This document shows positions 21,923 to 33,960 of a stretch of DNA of 64,000 bases, one piece after another. Each line of letters starts with the position of its first letter. Within the stretch, counting starts at the first letter, position 1. Location of the stretch: contig NDFF03000003.1 in the NCBI GenBank assembly GCA_002150815.3, forward strand, positions 248,001 through 312,000, in the 5' to 3' direction. The notes under the pieces were generated by a model that ran no database searches, had not been told where the DNA came from, and saw only the letters and a list, made by a program, of their open reading frames with translations. The DNA comes from Grammothele lineata (Eukaryota; Basidiomycota; Agaricomycetes; Polyporales; Polyporaceae). The translations under genes and the position numbers were made by a program.

Positions 21923-23695
21923 ATGATGACGCCTATGCGTTATGTTGTTTTGGTGCTGGTCATCATCGTCAGTCGCCTTTGCGTTCTGCGGTCGCCGCCC
22001 TGTCTAACTAGAGGACACGTAGCTGAGTCTGCACTTTATCCTGAGCTTCTCCCACGAAGAGTACGGCCGCGCGACATCCCTCTCTCGTATCTCGGAGCAG
22101 TTTTCTGGCTCGCAGTCCCACCCGCCGTACCAGGATGGCGTCTCGGAGGATCGCTATGTTACCCCACAACCCCCTATCCAGACTCGCAAAGCCAACGCAA
22201 CATTCGTTCTGCTTGCTCGTAACAGCGACCTTAACGGAATCATGGTCAGCATGAAGCAGATCGGTATGCTGGCTTCTGTCTTGACCATCGACTGTCGCTG
22301 AGGCACACCCCAGAGGACCGCTTCAACAAGGAGTTTCAATATCCCTACGTTTTCCTCAACGAGGAGCCCTTCTCTGAGGAGTTCAAAGAGTCGGCCTTTT
22401 CTTCCCGTTTCGCGAGCGTTCGCTCATGTGGTATCGACAGGCGTGTCTTGACCATCACCGACTCCAAGGTCGAGTTCGGTCTGATTCACAAGGACCAATG
22501 GCTCCAGCCTTCCTGGATTGACGAGGACCGGGCAAGTGCTGCGCGGAAGGATATGGTTCAGAACAACGTGATCTACGGAGGTAGCGTACCGTACCGTAAC
22601 ATGTGCAGGTACAACTCTGGGGTGCGTCATGCCAACTCTGCCGAGCCCCTCGCCCTAAAGCTATTCCTTAGTTCTTTTACCGCCACCCCCTCTTGGACAA
22701 GTACAAGTATTACTGGCGTGTCGAGTGCGTACTCCTTCGACCTTTCACAGACCCTCCCTGAACGTTCGTTCAGGCCTGATGTCCAGTTCTTCTGTGACCT
22801 GCATTATGATGTCAGTGCTGCCGGGCTGCAAACACCCCTCCGTGTCGCTCATCTTTCGACCTACAGCCTCTGCTCCTCATGCAAGATCAGAAGAAGGTAT
22901 ACGGTAAGCACATTCTCACCGTCGACAGTCCGACCAGCCGTCTTACCTTTTCACAGGCTTCACCGTCTCCTTGTACGAATACCCGGCCACCATCCCCACC
23001 CTTTGGAATGCCGTCAAGGGTCAGTGGCTGAGAGCCAGATCCCGGTCTGTTGCTCATCGACGCGCTATACAGAATTCATCAACAGCAACCCTGACCTCGT
23101 CGAACCCGATAATGCGATGAGATTCGTCTCCGACGATGGCGGCGAGACTTATAACCGATGCCACTGTACGTATCGCCCGTCACCCTCTGACTTGCGGCTG
23201 AGCATCCGTCCTTCAGTCTGGAGCAATTTCGAGATCGGTGACCTCGACTTCTGGCGGGGCGAGGCTTACTCCAAATTCTTCGACTTTTTGGACGAAAAGG
23301 GCGGCTTCTACTACGAGGTGCGTGCCAACCTTGACCGACGGAATGCATGTTTCTTGACATTCTCTCTCAGCGCTGGGGAGACGCGCCCGTACACAGCATC
23401 GGTGCGGCGCTGTTCGCGAAGAAGGAACAGATCCACTTCTTCAATGACATTGGTGAGTCATTCCGCTGTCAGGTTGAGACGTGCGGATGGTCATCCTTCC
23501 CCTAGGCTACCGCCACAATCCTTTCCAGCACTGCCCACAGGGTGACTTGCACAAGAAGGGCAAGTGTTGGTGTAACCCCAAGGAAAACTTTGGTATGTCA
23601 CACTATCTTTGATTTGGCAATCAACACCCCTGAATGTTTGTTTAGACTATGAGTGGTACAGCTGTCTCAAACGCTACGACGCTCTATTCCAGTAG
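21923..23695 (+). CDS. Alpha-1,2-mannosyltransferase, Kre2/Mnt1 family (GT15)
   Basis: Golgi type II enzyme that transfers mannose from GDP-mannose to O- and N-linked glycans. Exon 1 (21923-21967) encodes [15 protein letters not shown] and continues after a 55-nt intron with LSLHFILSF, giving an N-terminal signal anchor. The luminal domain then follows across about ten short introns: [110 protein letters not shown], the family motif [18 protein letters not shown], and [20 protein letters not shown]. The protein ends [10 protein letters not shown] and TAG (23693-23695). An intron at 22390-22440 is inferred because removing it restores the family reading FKERV; without it the frame stays open and adds 17 residues. 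The aspartates and SNFEI region needed for catalysis are present. Individual paralog identity cannot be assigned. Confidence 0.92.
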
Positions 23696-23932
23696 AAGAG
23701 TTGCTCGTCGTTTCGCAGGCTCGGTGCTTGTGTTCTATTTATGCATTATATCCTCAGACGCCATGTGGTCGTGTGCCTGTCTAAATCGCTACGACCTAAG
23801 TTATGGTCTCACAAGTTCGAACGTATATGACATTCAAGCATCAGGCGTGCTTTCGTTGTCACAGAGGCCATACCAGGGCGACAAGCGTGGCGGCGATATA
23901 CTCGAGTAAAATCTCAAAAACAGTGTAACTCG

Positions 23933-26900
23933 TCACAGGATGGACTGCGAATAATATTGATACTGGCGGTGTCGCGAAAAGTCAGCGATCGTCTCCATAA
24001 CTACACTCCGCGTCAGACGTACCGAGTCATACAGCCTCGTCCAGTTTGAGCCCAGCGACGTATCAATGAGACGCTGCACATGCTCTTCCACGGCTGATTG
24101 GGTGAGACCCTGCTGAAATCGGTCACGCAATTGTGCTGCGGTCTGCTCGCCAAACGCCGCAAAACACGGAAGTGACGAGTCTTTCTGCATGAGCTCGACG
24201 AGCGCTGCGCAGGGCCGGTCAATACATACAGTCGCCAGATAATAACCCAAGAGTACTCACTCACGATGCGATCGCAATGTTTGCGCGCCGCGTCGAAGCC
24301 TTCCCGGAAGAGCTTGCGGAACTCGTAGTACGGAGGGCTGTCGAGCCCTCCGAGTACTTCGATATACTCTAGCGGAAGCTTGAATGGTGCAGCTTCGAAT
24401 CCGATGTTGCCCGGCGAGTTCGAGAGCATAAAGCCAAAGTCAATGTGGATAAGGTGCCCGTCGCGGTCGAGGAGAATGTTGCCGTTGTGTCGGTCCTTGA
24501 TCTGGAGGAGGTACGTGACGAGCGAGTAGCCGGCGAGCGATTTGGCAAAGTTGCGCTGTGCGCGCGCGAATTTGGCAGAGGAAGGGTCGCCGTAAGTCTG
24601 GGAATGGCGTCAGTGGCTTGTTTCTGCGGTAGCGAGGAGACGCACGGTCTTGAAGTGGTCGAGAAGAGTGACATGGCCTAGCCGGCCTTCTGCTAACCGT
24701 CGCGCGTATTCTGCCTTTTTGATTGAATGTATTGAGACGGCGTCCGTGATGGTTTCGACAAGGCCGGACGAGTTGCCCGTGATGAGTATGCGGAAGCTTG
24801 CAGCACTGTGAGGATTCCCATCCAGCGAAGATAATACGAAGAAGACATACTATCGTACCCAACACGGGCAATTCTCATCTCTCCAGATCTTCTCGAACTC
24901 TTGAATGAGCTGCACGGCGAGTTGCTCTTGTCGCAAGTCACCGCCAGTTTTCACAATCACTGACACGCAATCCCAGTTGGCTACTTCACGTCAGCAAACT
25001 CATGAAGGCATCAGCGCGAAGGACTCTAAACACACCCAGATGGCCATATGGCGAGGCTTGTCGAACACGTGCCTACCAAACTAACCTTAAGCGATAGGAA
25101 CTCGCTGAATTGTCAAAACACCCTACCTTCTTCGCCGCCCAAGACTCGCTGAACACCACTGCAGACGGATCCGCCTTGCTCAACTCTCTCCGGATAATGT
25201 CTTCGTCTTCCGCCGTCTTCATGTCCCCGTTCGTCGGAGCTATTCGTAACGAGCTCTCATTGACACCGCTCTCGCGCATGCGCGCCATCCGCTCGTCTTC
25301 GAGCGCAAGCATCTCTTCCATGATCCTGTCCCGAATTGCCGATGCCTCCGATGCTTGGAGTTTCATCCGCATTGGTACCGCCGGCGTGCCCGGCTCTGCT
25401 GGTGTACCAGAGCTCGACGCCTGTCCGCTGCCATTAGCGGCCAGCCAGCTAGTGCCAGGCAGCCAGCGAAGTGGTGTTCCAAGCATGGACGACTCTCCGG
25501 GTGGCGCTGTTGCACCTAGCGCGCCGAAGGGTTCGCGTGCGACATTCAGTTGCGCAAGCATCACGGCTGCTGTACGCATCCGTTCAGAATACTCATCCAA
25601 CGACAATACACGGGACGGCTGGCCGCCGTAACTGGGACGTGCGGGCGTGCTAGGATCACTGTGAATAGCAAGCTGCGAGTTTCGAGCTAGCGGGATGCTC
25701 AGGTTAAGGGATGGATTACGTCCGGCGAGTGGATCGTGCTTGTCGATAGAAGGCGTATCAGGATTAGAAGATGCACGGGACCAGGCAGCCATATCGAGCT
25801 CCCTATTCTTTGGCGCTGGTGGGAGTACTATGGAGTCGGAAAGGTTGAGGTTATTGGCCTTTAAGGCGTTCTCCTCGCCGTACAACTGTTCCACGAGGTC
25901 AATCTCTTCTTCCGGTCCCTCTAACGGGGAGAGGATCGATGGTGATGGCGTTGGAAATGTCTCCGGAATCTCCGTGTCACCTTCATCGGTACCAAGGACC
26001 GCCTCAGAGTCGCTAGCTCCGGTGGGGATAGCAGCTGATTTTGAAGAGTCTTTCCTCACGAACGAGATCAGATCTTTTGAAGTGCCTTTCGACTCGTTCT
26101 CCTTCACCACGATCTTCTTGAGAATCTCCTTGTTGCTCCGTTTCGATGGATCAAAATCAAGGTCATTGTGGAGGATCTCGATAAGAAGAAGATACGGTGC
26201 ACGTTCGGCCGAATTGAGGACGACGCTTTCGCCGGGAGGGATGCGAATAATTCGATGGTGCGGCTGGGGGATCCCATGCGATGTTTCAGGCGCGTCTGAC
26301 GACGTACACCACATGGGCATACATATCTTACGGAACGAGTTGAGTATGGAAGTGACAGTGACAAGGTTACCAAACAAACCTCGGCGGGTAACATATGGTT
26401 CAGTCCTGTGAGTTCCGCTCGAAGAGCACTAACACGCGCAGGCTTCGGGACGACCAACAGCTTGTTACAAATGTTCTCCAAAGCAAGAATAAATTGAACC
26501 TGTGTACAACGTCGAATACGGTACTCAAAATGTTGTGCAAGCAACGCACCTCCGAACGACAGTAGTGACCACGCAGGAGATGCATTTGAGAAGCGAAACT
26601 ATACTTCTGCAACAGAATATCCGCAGTCGGAAGACTATTGGGCCTATAAGGATGCCGAGAAGGGAAAGACGGCGTTGATTGGAAAGGAGAAGGGGATGCA
26701 GCAGATGAGGGAGGGAGTGCATCCTCCTGACCGAACGGATCTTCAGAAAGCCTGGGCTTCCTGAGGTCGCGTAAGTGTAAGGGGAGGGCTGGGCTAGTTT
26801 GCGATGCTATTGTTTGTCGCCGTGACATACGGCCTGGGACAGCGGATGCTGGATGCATTCCTGTGTCATTCTGTGTTGAATCCCTGGCCGTCTGCTCAGC

Positions 26901-27704
26901 GCCAGGTAAAGGAGAACCCGTTACAGAATCGTTGTCGTCTTCAAGATTGTCGACGGAAGAATTCATTGAGACTGTCCGTACCATGATGTTGTCGTCACCT
27001 GGCCTCTCAATGCTCCTAATGTCCTGGCCCTGCTCATCTACACGGCCCTGCTCGATCGCGACTGGGCCAACGATTTGGGTAAGGTCTGGCATTCCAGGTG
27101 CGCCTGCGCAGACCATGCCAATCCCGACCAACGCTGGCAGTACGTGGGCCTTCACCTTTCTGCGGAAAGGCCCAAATTGTGCGGGCAAACTAAGGGACGA
27201 ATAGGGGACTGAGGGAAGGTCACCGAATATTATTTCGTGGCATTCGTGGATAATTCGTTGGCAGATGGTGAATGACGCGGATTGACCATGTTGTTGAGAA
27301 AGGTCCCTTAGGTATGCTTGCATATACCAGAGCGTCTGAAAAGATGAGCAAGTGCGCAATTCCCCACACTGGTAAATACACACCAACATAGCAATATGAG
27401 TGGACTTATGTGCCATCTCAACCACGAAGCTCTCTAGAGCTTTAGACTGAGATGGCCGAGTCACTAGTAGATGGCTATGGATATGTGGCGGTTAATAGAA
27501 GACACTTGTGCATTGAGGAGACAGCATTTACCATACGAAACCCCAAACTTCTCGTAACTCCTGTATGTCAAGTTCCCGAAGTCGCCTGGTCAAGTAGTAG
27601 GTAATCCCAATGTTATCCGCATAGATCCTGAGGTACTGAAGCGCAACATGAACCGAGAAGAATGACGGCGAGAGAAACAGTCGGAGAAGTAGGGCATGCG
27701 ACAT
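23933..27704 (-). CDS. PIK1: Phosphatidylinositol 4-kinase, Pik1/PI4K-beta type
   Basis: Makes PI4P from phosphatidylinositol at the late Golgi (and nucleus in yeast). The start at 27702-27704 (MSHALLLRLFLSPSFFSVHV) opens the lipid-kinase-unique helical domain, continuing ADNIGITYYLTRRLRELDIQ. Splicing at 27535 gives WGFVCHLLVTRPSQSKALES, then STHIAMLTLWYMQAYLRDLS. A Ser-rich linker, an LQKYSFASQMHL segment, and a long acidic region follow. The C-terminal PI3/4-kinase domain has ILITGNSSGLVETITDAVSI, the catalytic loop KDRHNGNILLD, the DFG motif (HIDFGFML) and the PI4K-beta signature NIGFEAAPFKLPLEYIEVLGG. It ends SYQYYSQSIL, stop at 23933-23935. Catalytic Asp, Asn and DFG are all present, so the enzyme should be active. 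The gene is divergent from TRS120 over 265 bp and convergent with the mannosyltransferase. Upstream in-frame ATG at 27902 would add a low-complexity Arg-rich leader, so it was not chosen. Confidence 0.93.
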
Positions 27705-27969
27705 GAGGGCTGGACGAGGAGGCCCGAGGAACCGACCGAGAGGTCGTCGCCGCCGACTCCGGCGCGAGACGCGAGCCACGACGCGGGACGCGTTCAGCGC
27801 CTCTTCCACCCTCCGAGTCCCCGCCGTACACGCAGCCCGGCGTGCTGCTTGCCCTACCCTCCCTACGCCCTTCACGATCCTATGACCTGAGCTGCCTTGC
27901 AAGCCACCTGTCTACCAAATCCTCTCAGCCCGATAAAATACTGCTCTCAACGGTGATACCTCGCTCTGC
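27705..27969. promoter_or_regulatory. Shared bidirectional promoter of PIK1 and TRS120
   Basis: The only sequence between the two divergent start codons is 265 bp, so core promoters and 5' UTRs of both genes must share it (or overlap the genes). GC-rich; no TATA box is evident. Its promoter role is inferred from layout alone. Confidence 0.6.
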
Positions 27970-30900
27970 ATGGAATCGTTCGCGTATGGCTCTCTCGCAC
28001 AGATTCGCATACTCCTCCTGCCCGTCGGGAACATCCGCCGCTCGGCATTCGATATATGGACCCAGGACATCAGGAGTATTGACTCAGTCTCCCTAGGAGA
28101 CATTACGACCGACGTCAAGGACGAGAGGTGTATGTTAATACCCGGCCTCACATCGCTCGCTTGCTCACATCCCTTCTATACTAGCACGTTTCATGCCCAA
28201 CCACCAGCTTGCGAGCGGGTATCTCCATCTCACTTACCCTTCGCATCCGCCGCCGGACTCCCATGCACCGCTGTCGCTCTTCCGTACCTCCGACTTCCCT
28301 CTCGCTGTCCTGGGTATTGCGTCTTGCTCTCCCAGCGATTCGCTCGCCACTATCCTTACCCAGTTCCAAACGACTGTTCATCATACTTTTCCGCAAGGTT
28401 CTACCTTCCCCCTAGCAAGGAATTGCTTCGTCTTCGAGGAGAGCGACAGTAGCACCAATATCAATCTTGGAGATAACTTCCCCGGCTTAGTGGTCATTCC
28501 TAGCGTCATGGGTCATAAGAAGACATACATCGGGACGCTCATCGCGGATCTCTGCTCTAAAGTGCTTGTCGAACTTGCAACAATGGTTAGTACCCTCATC
28601 GACATTACCTCACTGTTACTTCACAAATGGTTCAGATGCAAACGTTGGAAAGTCCTCTCGGTAACGAATATCTCAATGCCACGCTCTTTCCTAGCCTACC
28701 GTCGTCTTCCGAAATGCCCAAATCGCTCGATGATGAGACCCGGAGAGACTCATTGCCGCTCCTGCCATCTCATAATAGCCAGCCAGACCTGAACGGGCAG
28801 GCCCGAGCAAAGACACCACTGGGTCTGAAGCGTACCTCGACTATGGGACCTAGCTTGCTCCCCAATCGTCATTCAAGTCTTCCCCCAACTCCCGCGCCTG
28901 GTTCCAAGAAACGACTTACTACTATCGGCGCGGCGTCTGCTCACGGCCGGTTGTTCAAGGTCTTGGCGGATTTCTTCCTATTAGCCGGCAGGCTAGAGGA
29001 GGCTTCTATCTGGTGAGTGAGCATGCTGTCTGTTTGCTGCTAGCTAGTAAACACGCGCGGAAGGTATAACGAAGCCATTGTGCTCTTTAAAGGAGCCCCG
29101 CAAGACATAGCCTGGCATGCATCCGCTCTAGAAGGCTTGTCAACTATTCCTGTAGTTGAAGCATGGTCTTCTACGCAAGGAATGGTTTGTATAATTCATT
29201 ACCTCTGGCAGAGTCCGTATATTCATATATCATCAGAATGGTCACGTAGGAGACAAAGACCCTTGGGCTGATGCCTCCGACAAACTCACGCAAGCGATTA
29301 CGCTCTACTCTAAGGCAGTCCCTATCTCCGAACCTGAAGTCACACTTTCCCTTCTTGCTTATCTTTATTGTTCTTCGATCCTCCGACATAGTACCCTCCT
29401 CTATTCTGTGTGGTCTTCTAAAGGTTGGGGACCTCTTGCTTTCACAGCCATGCTTCAACCAGGTCCTTCGTTGTTTCTCCCTGCAACACTTTCAAACAAA
29501 GCCAGCTCCGCAACAACCTCGAGTGCGCGAAATTCGTATGCAGAGCTGGAACGCTTGACTTCCATCACAGGTATCACTCGGGCCCAGATAGCGGCGTGCG
29601 TATCCCAAGCCCACGGACCGTGGTTAGGGCACCTCGACGTCCGGGAACGGGTACGGACTTTGGAGTACATTGCCGCAATGTTTGGAGCATTGGGCCATAT
29701 ACGGAAGGAGGCTTACGTCTTGCGAGAGGTGCTGGGATGCCTTATGGATATGGTTGTATGTGGTCGCGAGGAGAGCGGTACTGGCAGTGCGCGGGTCCTC
29801 AGTGCTGGGCTGGGAAGCCGCAACAATTCCCTCCATATACAGACTACTCAAGGAACCGTAGGCATCCGGGAGAACGAGCGGGCCGAAGGGAACGAGAGTA
29901 TACTGCACATCATGAAGCATGTTTGCAGGGTACACGGCATCGACCTCGAAGCTGTCAAACTGATCGAGCCACAGGGCTGTTCGCGGGATAGCAAGTCATC
30001 GGACATCGATCTTGAACATGAAGATGATCTTGTTCGGACTTTACAAGAGCCGTTTGGATGGCCAGAACTCCAGATGGATATTATACGAGAAGCCATCGCA
30101 GTCGCCGAGGCGCTCCCAGGTGGGTACGCCTCCGGCAATCTAGAACTCACGAGGAACTGAAAGCCTCTAGATTACCCTGCTGTTGCGCAGTTCTCGTTGT
30201 CAGCACTGAAGCTATTACATCCTGTCATGAGCCCTCGAGACCAACATCAATGCTACACTACTGCCACCAGGGCATTAGCAACAGCAGTACGAAGAGGCGA
30301 CCGGCGTTTAGTGGATTATTGGTCTGGACAACCAATCACTAGTATAGAGATCCTCCCGTGCGTGTCCAGTGGTGTGATACGTTCCATTGCTGACCCAGGA
30401 TGTAGTCTGCCTTTGGTAAGGCTACCGATCGAAAAGCCGATATCGATACTATCACGTACGGTGGCTGGCGTGAGCGCCATCATCTCTGGCGTGCGAGATC
30501 CCTTCCTGTACAATCCACGAAAATTACTCCAGGGGCAGGTCAGACTATTTCACAATTTTTGCGGAACCGAATTACTCATCGGCTGCGCTAGATCAAGACT
30601 ATTCTCGTTCAGAACGAGTCCTTCGATGTTGTCGTCACTCTTCGCAATCCTTATGTGTTCGACTTGGAGCTCCACAGCCTGCAGCTTAGGTCAGTTGATT
30701 TAATTGGTCGAAGCGTCTATTGTAAACTGACGTGTTATTGCGTGATAGTACATCAGGCGTGGCATTCGAATCGAAACCGTTACCCATCGTTGTTCCTGCG
30801 AACTCATTTCATCCCGTCACCATCACGGGCAAAGCAACTGAAGCTGGGACGCTTGTCGTCCGAGGCTGTATCGTCCAGGCCCCTGGTGGATTGTCTCGCG

Positions 30901-32807
30901 AGTTCGTATTGCCCTTATCTACAGAGGAGGAAGAGGAGCGGAAATCTCGTCGGCGAAGCGCTATTGAGTGCGAGAGTGGTCGGTCAAAACACTCTGGATT
31001 GGCCTCACGTCCTTGGGAGAAGTCAAGCAAGAGGGCAAGCGGGCAAGTAGCAGGAACGACTACAACATCAACTAAGAAGACCGTCCGGTTCTTGGAATGC
31101 ACCGTCGTTCCCGAACAACCCCTACTGAGGATCCGACGAACATCCCTCACCCATGGAGCGGTTATGCTCTATAACGGCGAGATGTTAGCATTTAAATTGT
31201 ATCTTTGTGTATGAGCTGACAAGGCTAGCTTTATGGTACAGGTCGACTATACGCATTACATTAGAGAATGTCTCTTCGTTGCCTATTGACCTCGTACGGT
31301 TAACTTTCGACGATTCTACTATTGCACCGGCACAGCAAGCTCTTGCCGAGGGCGAATTGTCCGTCTTCGACACGTATGAGACGGAATACGACCTCGTACA
31401 CCGTCCAGTGTTTACTTGGGATAGCGAGAAGGAGCCACAAGAGATACGTCCCGGCCAGAAGAGGGTAGTGACTGTCCAATCCTTCGGCAAAGTAGGCTGG
31501 TATGTTTATGCCTGCTTCCTTTATGGGCGTTTGTGCGTTACTAACGTTTGCACTAGCACGAATGGCGTGATCCACGTCTCTTACGCATATGTGAAGCGGT
31601 CTCAAGAAAGCCTGCAAGAACCAACAGACATTTTTCACACGCGGCAGCTGTCATACCCTGTCCTCGTCACTGTGTATCACATGCTCGAGTCCCACGCCAT
31701 GGACATCTTGTCGTATACCGGCTCAATCACAACACTTCCACCATATGCCTGTGATGACGACCTCCAGGATGCTAAAGCACGGCGGTCACTGTTGCATGTT
31801 GGTGACATTGCGGATTGGTGTATCTTCTCCATTGAAGTGCGGAACACATATGGACTGCCATTCGAGGTCACTTTCGTGCGGAATCAAGAAGGTCAGTCGC
31901 CGATACCATATTCTATTGATTCATTGCCCCTAACAACCTTGCAGATGCGGAACCTGCGTCGATTACGACATTGGTTCCTCCGGGCTCTACCTCTCGGTAA
32001 GTCGTGAACACCGCGATACCATCTCTCGATCTAATGTCTCGCAGCATCGTATTGCCTATTAAAAAGTTGGCACTCTCTGAAGAGCATGTCTCGAGGCCAA
32101 TACCGATGTTGTCAGACCGACAATATGTAGTCTCATCCTCCAAGTTGTCGGCAGAACAGGAACGAGCACAGCGTGAGCTGTTCTGGTACCGCGAGGAGCT
32201 CTTCAAGGTCGTCCACGGCCGGTGGAAGGAGGCACGTCTACGCTGTGTATGTTGTTCATTGTTTTCTAACGACGCTGGACAGACTGGAGGCTTGAGGGCG
32301 GGAGACTTGTCCTTGCGTCAGCAACGAATGTCGCTTCCTATGCTCGAAGCACTCCGGGTAGAGACTGCTCGCGTGAAAATGACTCTCGTCCGTTACGACG
32401 AAGTGGGCCAGGAGCAGCTAGTGCCCGTGGACGGTACCGGGGCTAAGTTTCTTCCACCACCAAATGAGTTCGTCTACTTACGTACAACTGTTACGAACCT
32501 GTCTCGTGAGTTGTTTTCCTATCTGCGCCCCCAACCCTAGGATGCTCACCGTGGATCCGTGTAAGCGTCGGAATTGGTCCTCACGCTTAATCTCGAACTC
32601 GACCCTGAGGCGCACATCGTCACACAAGGAGAACTTGTCAATATCCCTGTTGGTCGCCTAGCGAAAGGCCATTCGCATGAGATAGAGACGCCCCTTGCAT
32701 TTATTGCGTACGGCCGGTTCAACTTCTCCGCTGAAGTCTGGGCAATCGGGAATTCGCCAGATTCAAGCCTTGTCGGGCACGGAAGGATGCGCATTGATGT
32801 GTCATAG
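27970..32807 (+). CDS. TRS120: TRAPPII complex subunit Trs120/TRAPPC9
   Basis: Subunit of TRAPPII, the exchange factor for Ypt31/Rab11 at the late Golgi. Starts MESFAYGSLAQIRILLLPVG, typical of the family, and the second exon brings RFMPNHQLASGYLHLTYPSH. The chain continues through many short introns: helical-repeat region (GRLFKVLADFFLLAGRLEEA, YNEAIVLFKGAPQDIAWHAS, ALEGLSTIPVVEAW), an AMFGALGHIRKEAYVLREVL segment, then C-terminal beta-sandwich (ASPM/Ig-like) modules such as VVTLRNPYVFDLELHSLQLS, RITLENVSSLPIDLVRLTFD and VTVYHMLESHAMDI. It ends VGHGRMRIDVS and TAG (32805-32807). Length about 1,350 residues, normal for fungal Trs120. No disabling change was noticed, though not every one of the exon joins between 30150 and 30740 was resolved. 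Its neighbour PIK1 acts in the same late-Golgi step. Confidence 0.9.
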
Positions 32808-33000
32808 CGCAGCAAGATGAGGCGATGACTGCACGGTAGTTCTAGTACTTACATCTAATTTATGGACCAACGGCCCTCACTCGAGTCTCGGACGCAAGGA
32901 TACTATGATGTTCGGATACTGGTACGATATTGTACAACGGCCATCGGCAAGATGTAGCATAATAGCGGTCCAAGCGCCCTCCGAGGCGGCGTATATGCCT
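32808..33000. other. Convergent 3' intergenic region between TRS120 and VPS55
   Basis: 193 bp between two stop codons on opposite strands; it must hold both 3' UTRs, which may overlap. Nothing else seen. Confidence 0.5.
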
Positions 33001-33586
33001 TCACTCGTAGTCCGATTCCTCCTTGAACGTCTGACTATATGCCATGATCGTGCCGTATACAAGCCTACGTGATACGCCTTTAGCCCCAAACAACAATGCA
33101 ACGCCGCGAACGAGAGTACTCACGCTCCACCGGCAATAGACATCGCACATGCCCCTTTGGCAATCACTTCGGAGTGCGCAAGCACGAGCGGAAGCGCGAA
33201 TCCTGTTACAACAACAGATGCAGTAATAAAGCGGCCAAGGTCGACTGGCCCCGAGCCGTCATACTCGGTGGAGAAATCGTCGGCTCCGCAACGGGCGAAG
33301 ACGGCGTTGGGAAGAGGCGCGAGGACGAACGTCAGGGCTGTACCGAAGGACGAGTGGTTCGCGAGAGTCGCGTCAGCCGCTTGGACAAAACTTCACACGG
33401 CTAATGAAACGCACCAACGAGAAGGGGGAGCCAATTCGCCCAGAGCGCACAAGAGAGGATGACGAGTAGGAAGCCCACTGCCAACACGAAGGAGAGTAGG
33501 ATGACCGCTGGAACACGTGTTTGAGTCCATGCCCGGAGGCAGTTAAAGGCAGACGAGTACGGACTTTTGATGCCGGCGTTGGCCAT
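33001..33586 (-). CDS. VPS55: Vps55 / LEPROT-family endosomal membrane protein
   Basis: Small four-helix membrane protein that, with Vps68, promotes late-endosome-to-vacuole transport. Exon 1 (33586-33561) encodes MANAGIKSP; a 53-nt intron (33508-33560) joins it to VILLSFVLAVGFLLVILSCA, the first membrane helix. Then follow LWANWLPLLV, and after the next intron LTFVLAPLPNAVFARCGADD with the family motif APLPN. The rest reads DLGRFITASVVVTGFALPLV and SIAGGAGLVYGTIMAYSQTF, ending KEESDYE and TGA (stop 33001-33003). Without the first intron, a non-family stretch of 18 residues would interrupt the N-terminus, so splicing is the better model. About 140 residues, the usual length for the family. 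Confidence 0.9.
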
Positions 33587-33960
33587 GACGGTGGGCCTGG
33601 TTGAATAGGACTGTGAACGGAGAGGGTGGAGGAAGGACAGAGACGGTTGTATGCGGTTCTCACTGGGAGCGCACGCCGGAGACTACGGTGCGTAGCAGGC
33701 CAATTACGTAAGCAGAACGAACGCTCCGCCTCACCAAGCGCTAATCGCTCGAGCTCTACTTACAGTGATCGATATATGCTCAGTCATACATAAGTGGGTT
33801 GTTCCGCCGACGACAATGCGTGGTTTGAACCTGTTGTTGCTCCTATGATATACAATGCTCGGACAACGATAGCAGATGTGTACAGACAGTAATAAGTCAC
33901 AGACTAATGAAACCGACTACATCTACAGAGGGGTCACGCCGATGAAACACCAGTCAAGGA
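33587..33960. other. Intergenic region between the kinesin-5 stop and the VPS55 start
   Basis: 374 bp, both genes on the minus strand. Expected to contain the VPS55 promoter and the kinesin-5 3' UTR. No coding or repeat signal. Confidence 0.4.

Noticed and set aside
27705..27902. Upstream in-frame ATG of PIK1 at 27902
   Set aside because: It would add an Arg/Ala-rich leader unlike the family and leave only 67 bp to the TRS120 start; the ATG at 27704 begins with conserved sequence.
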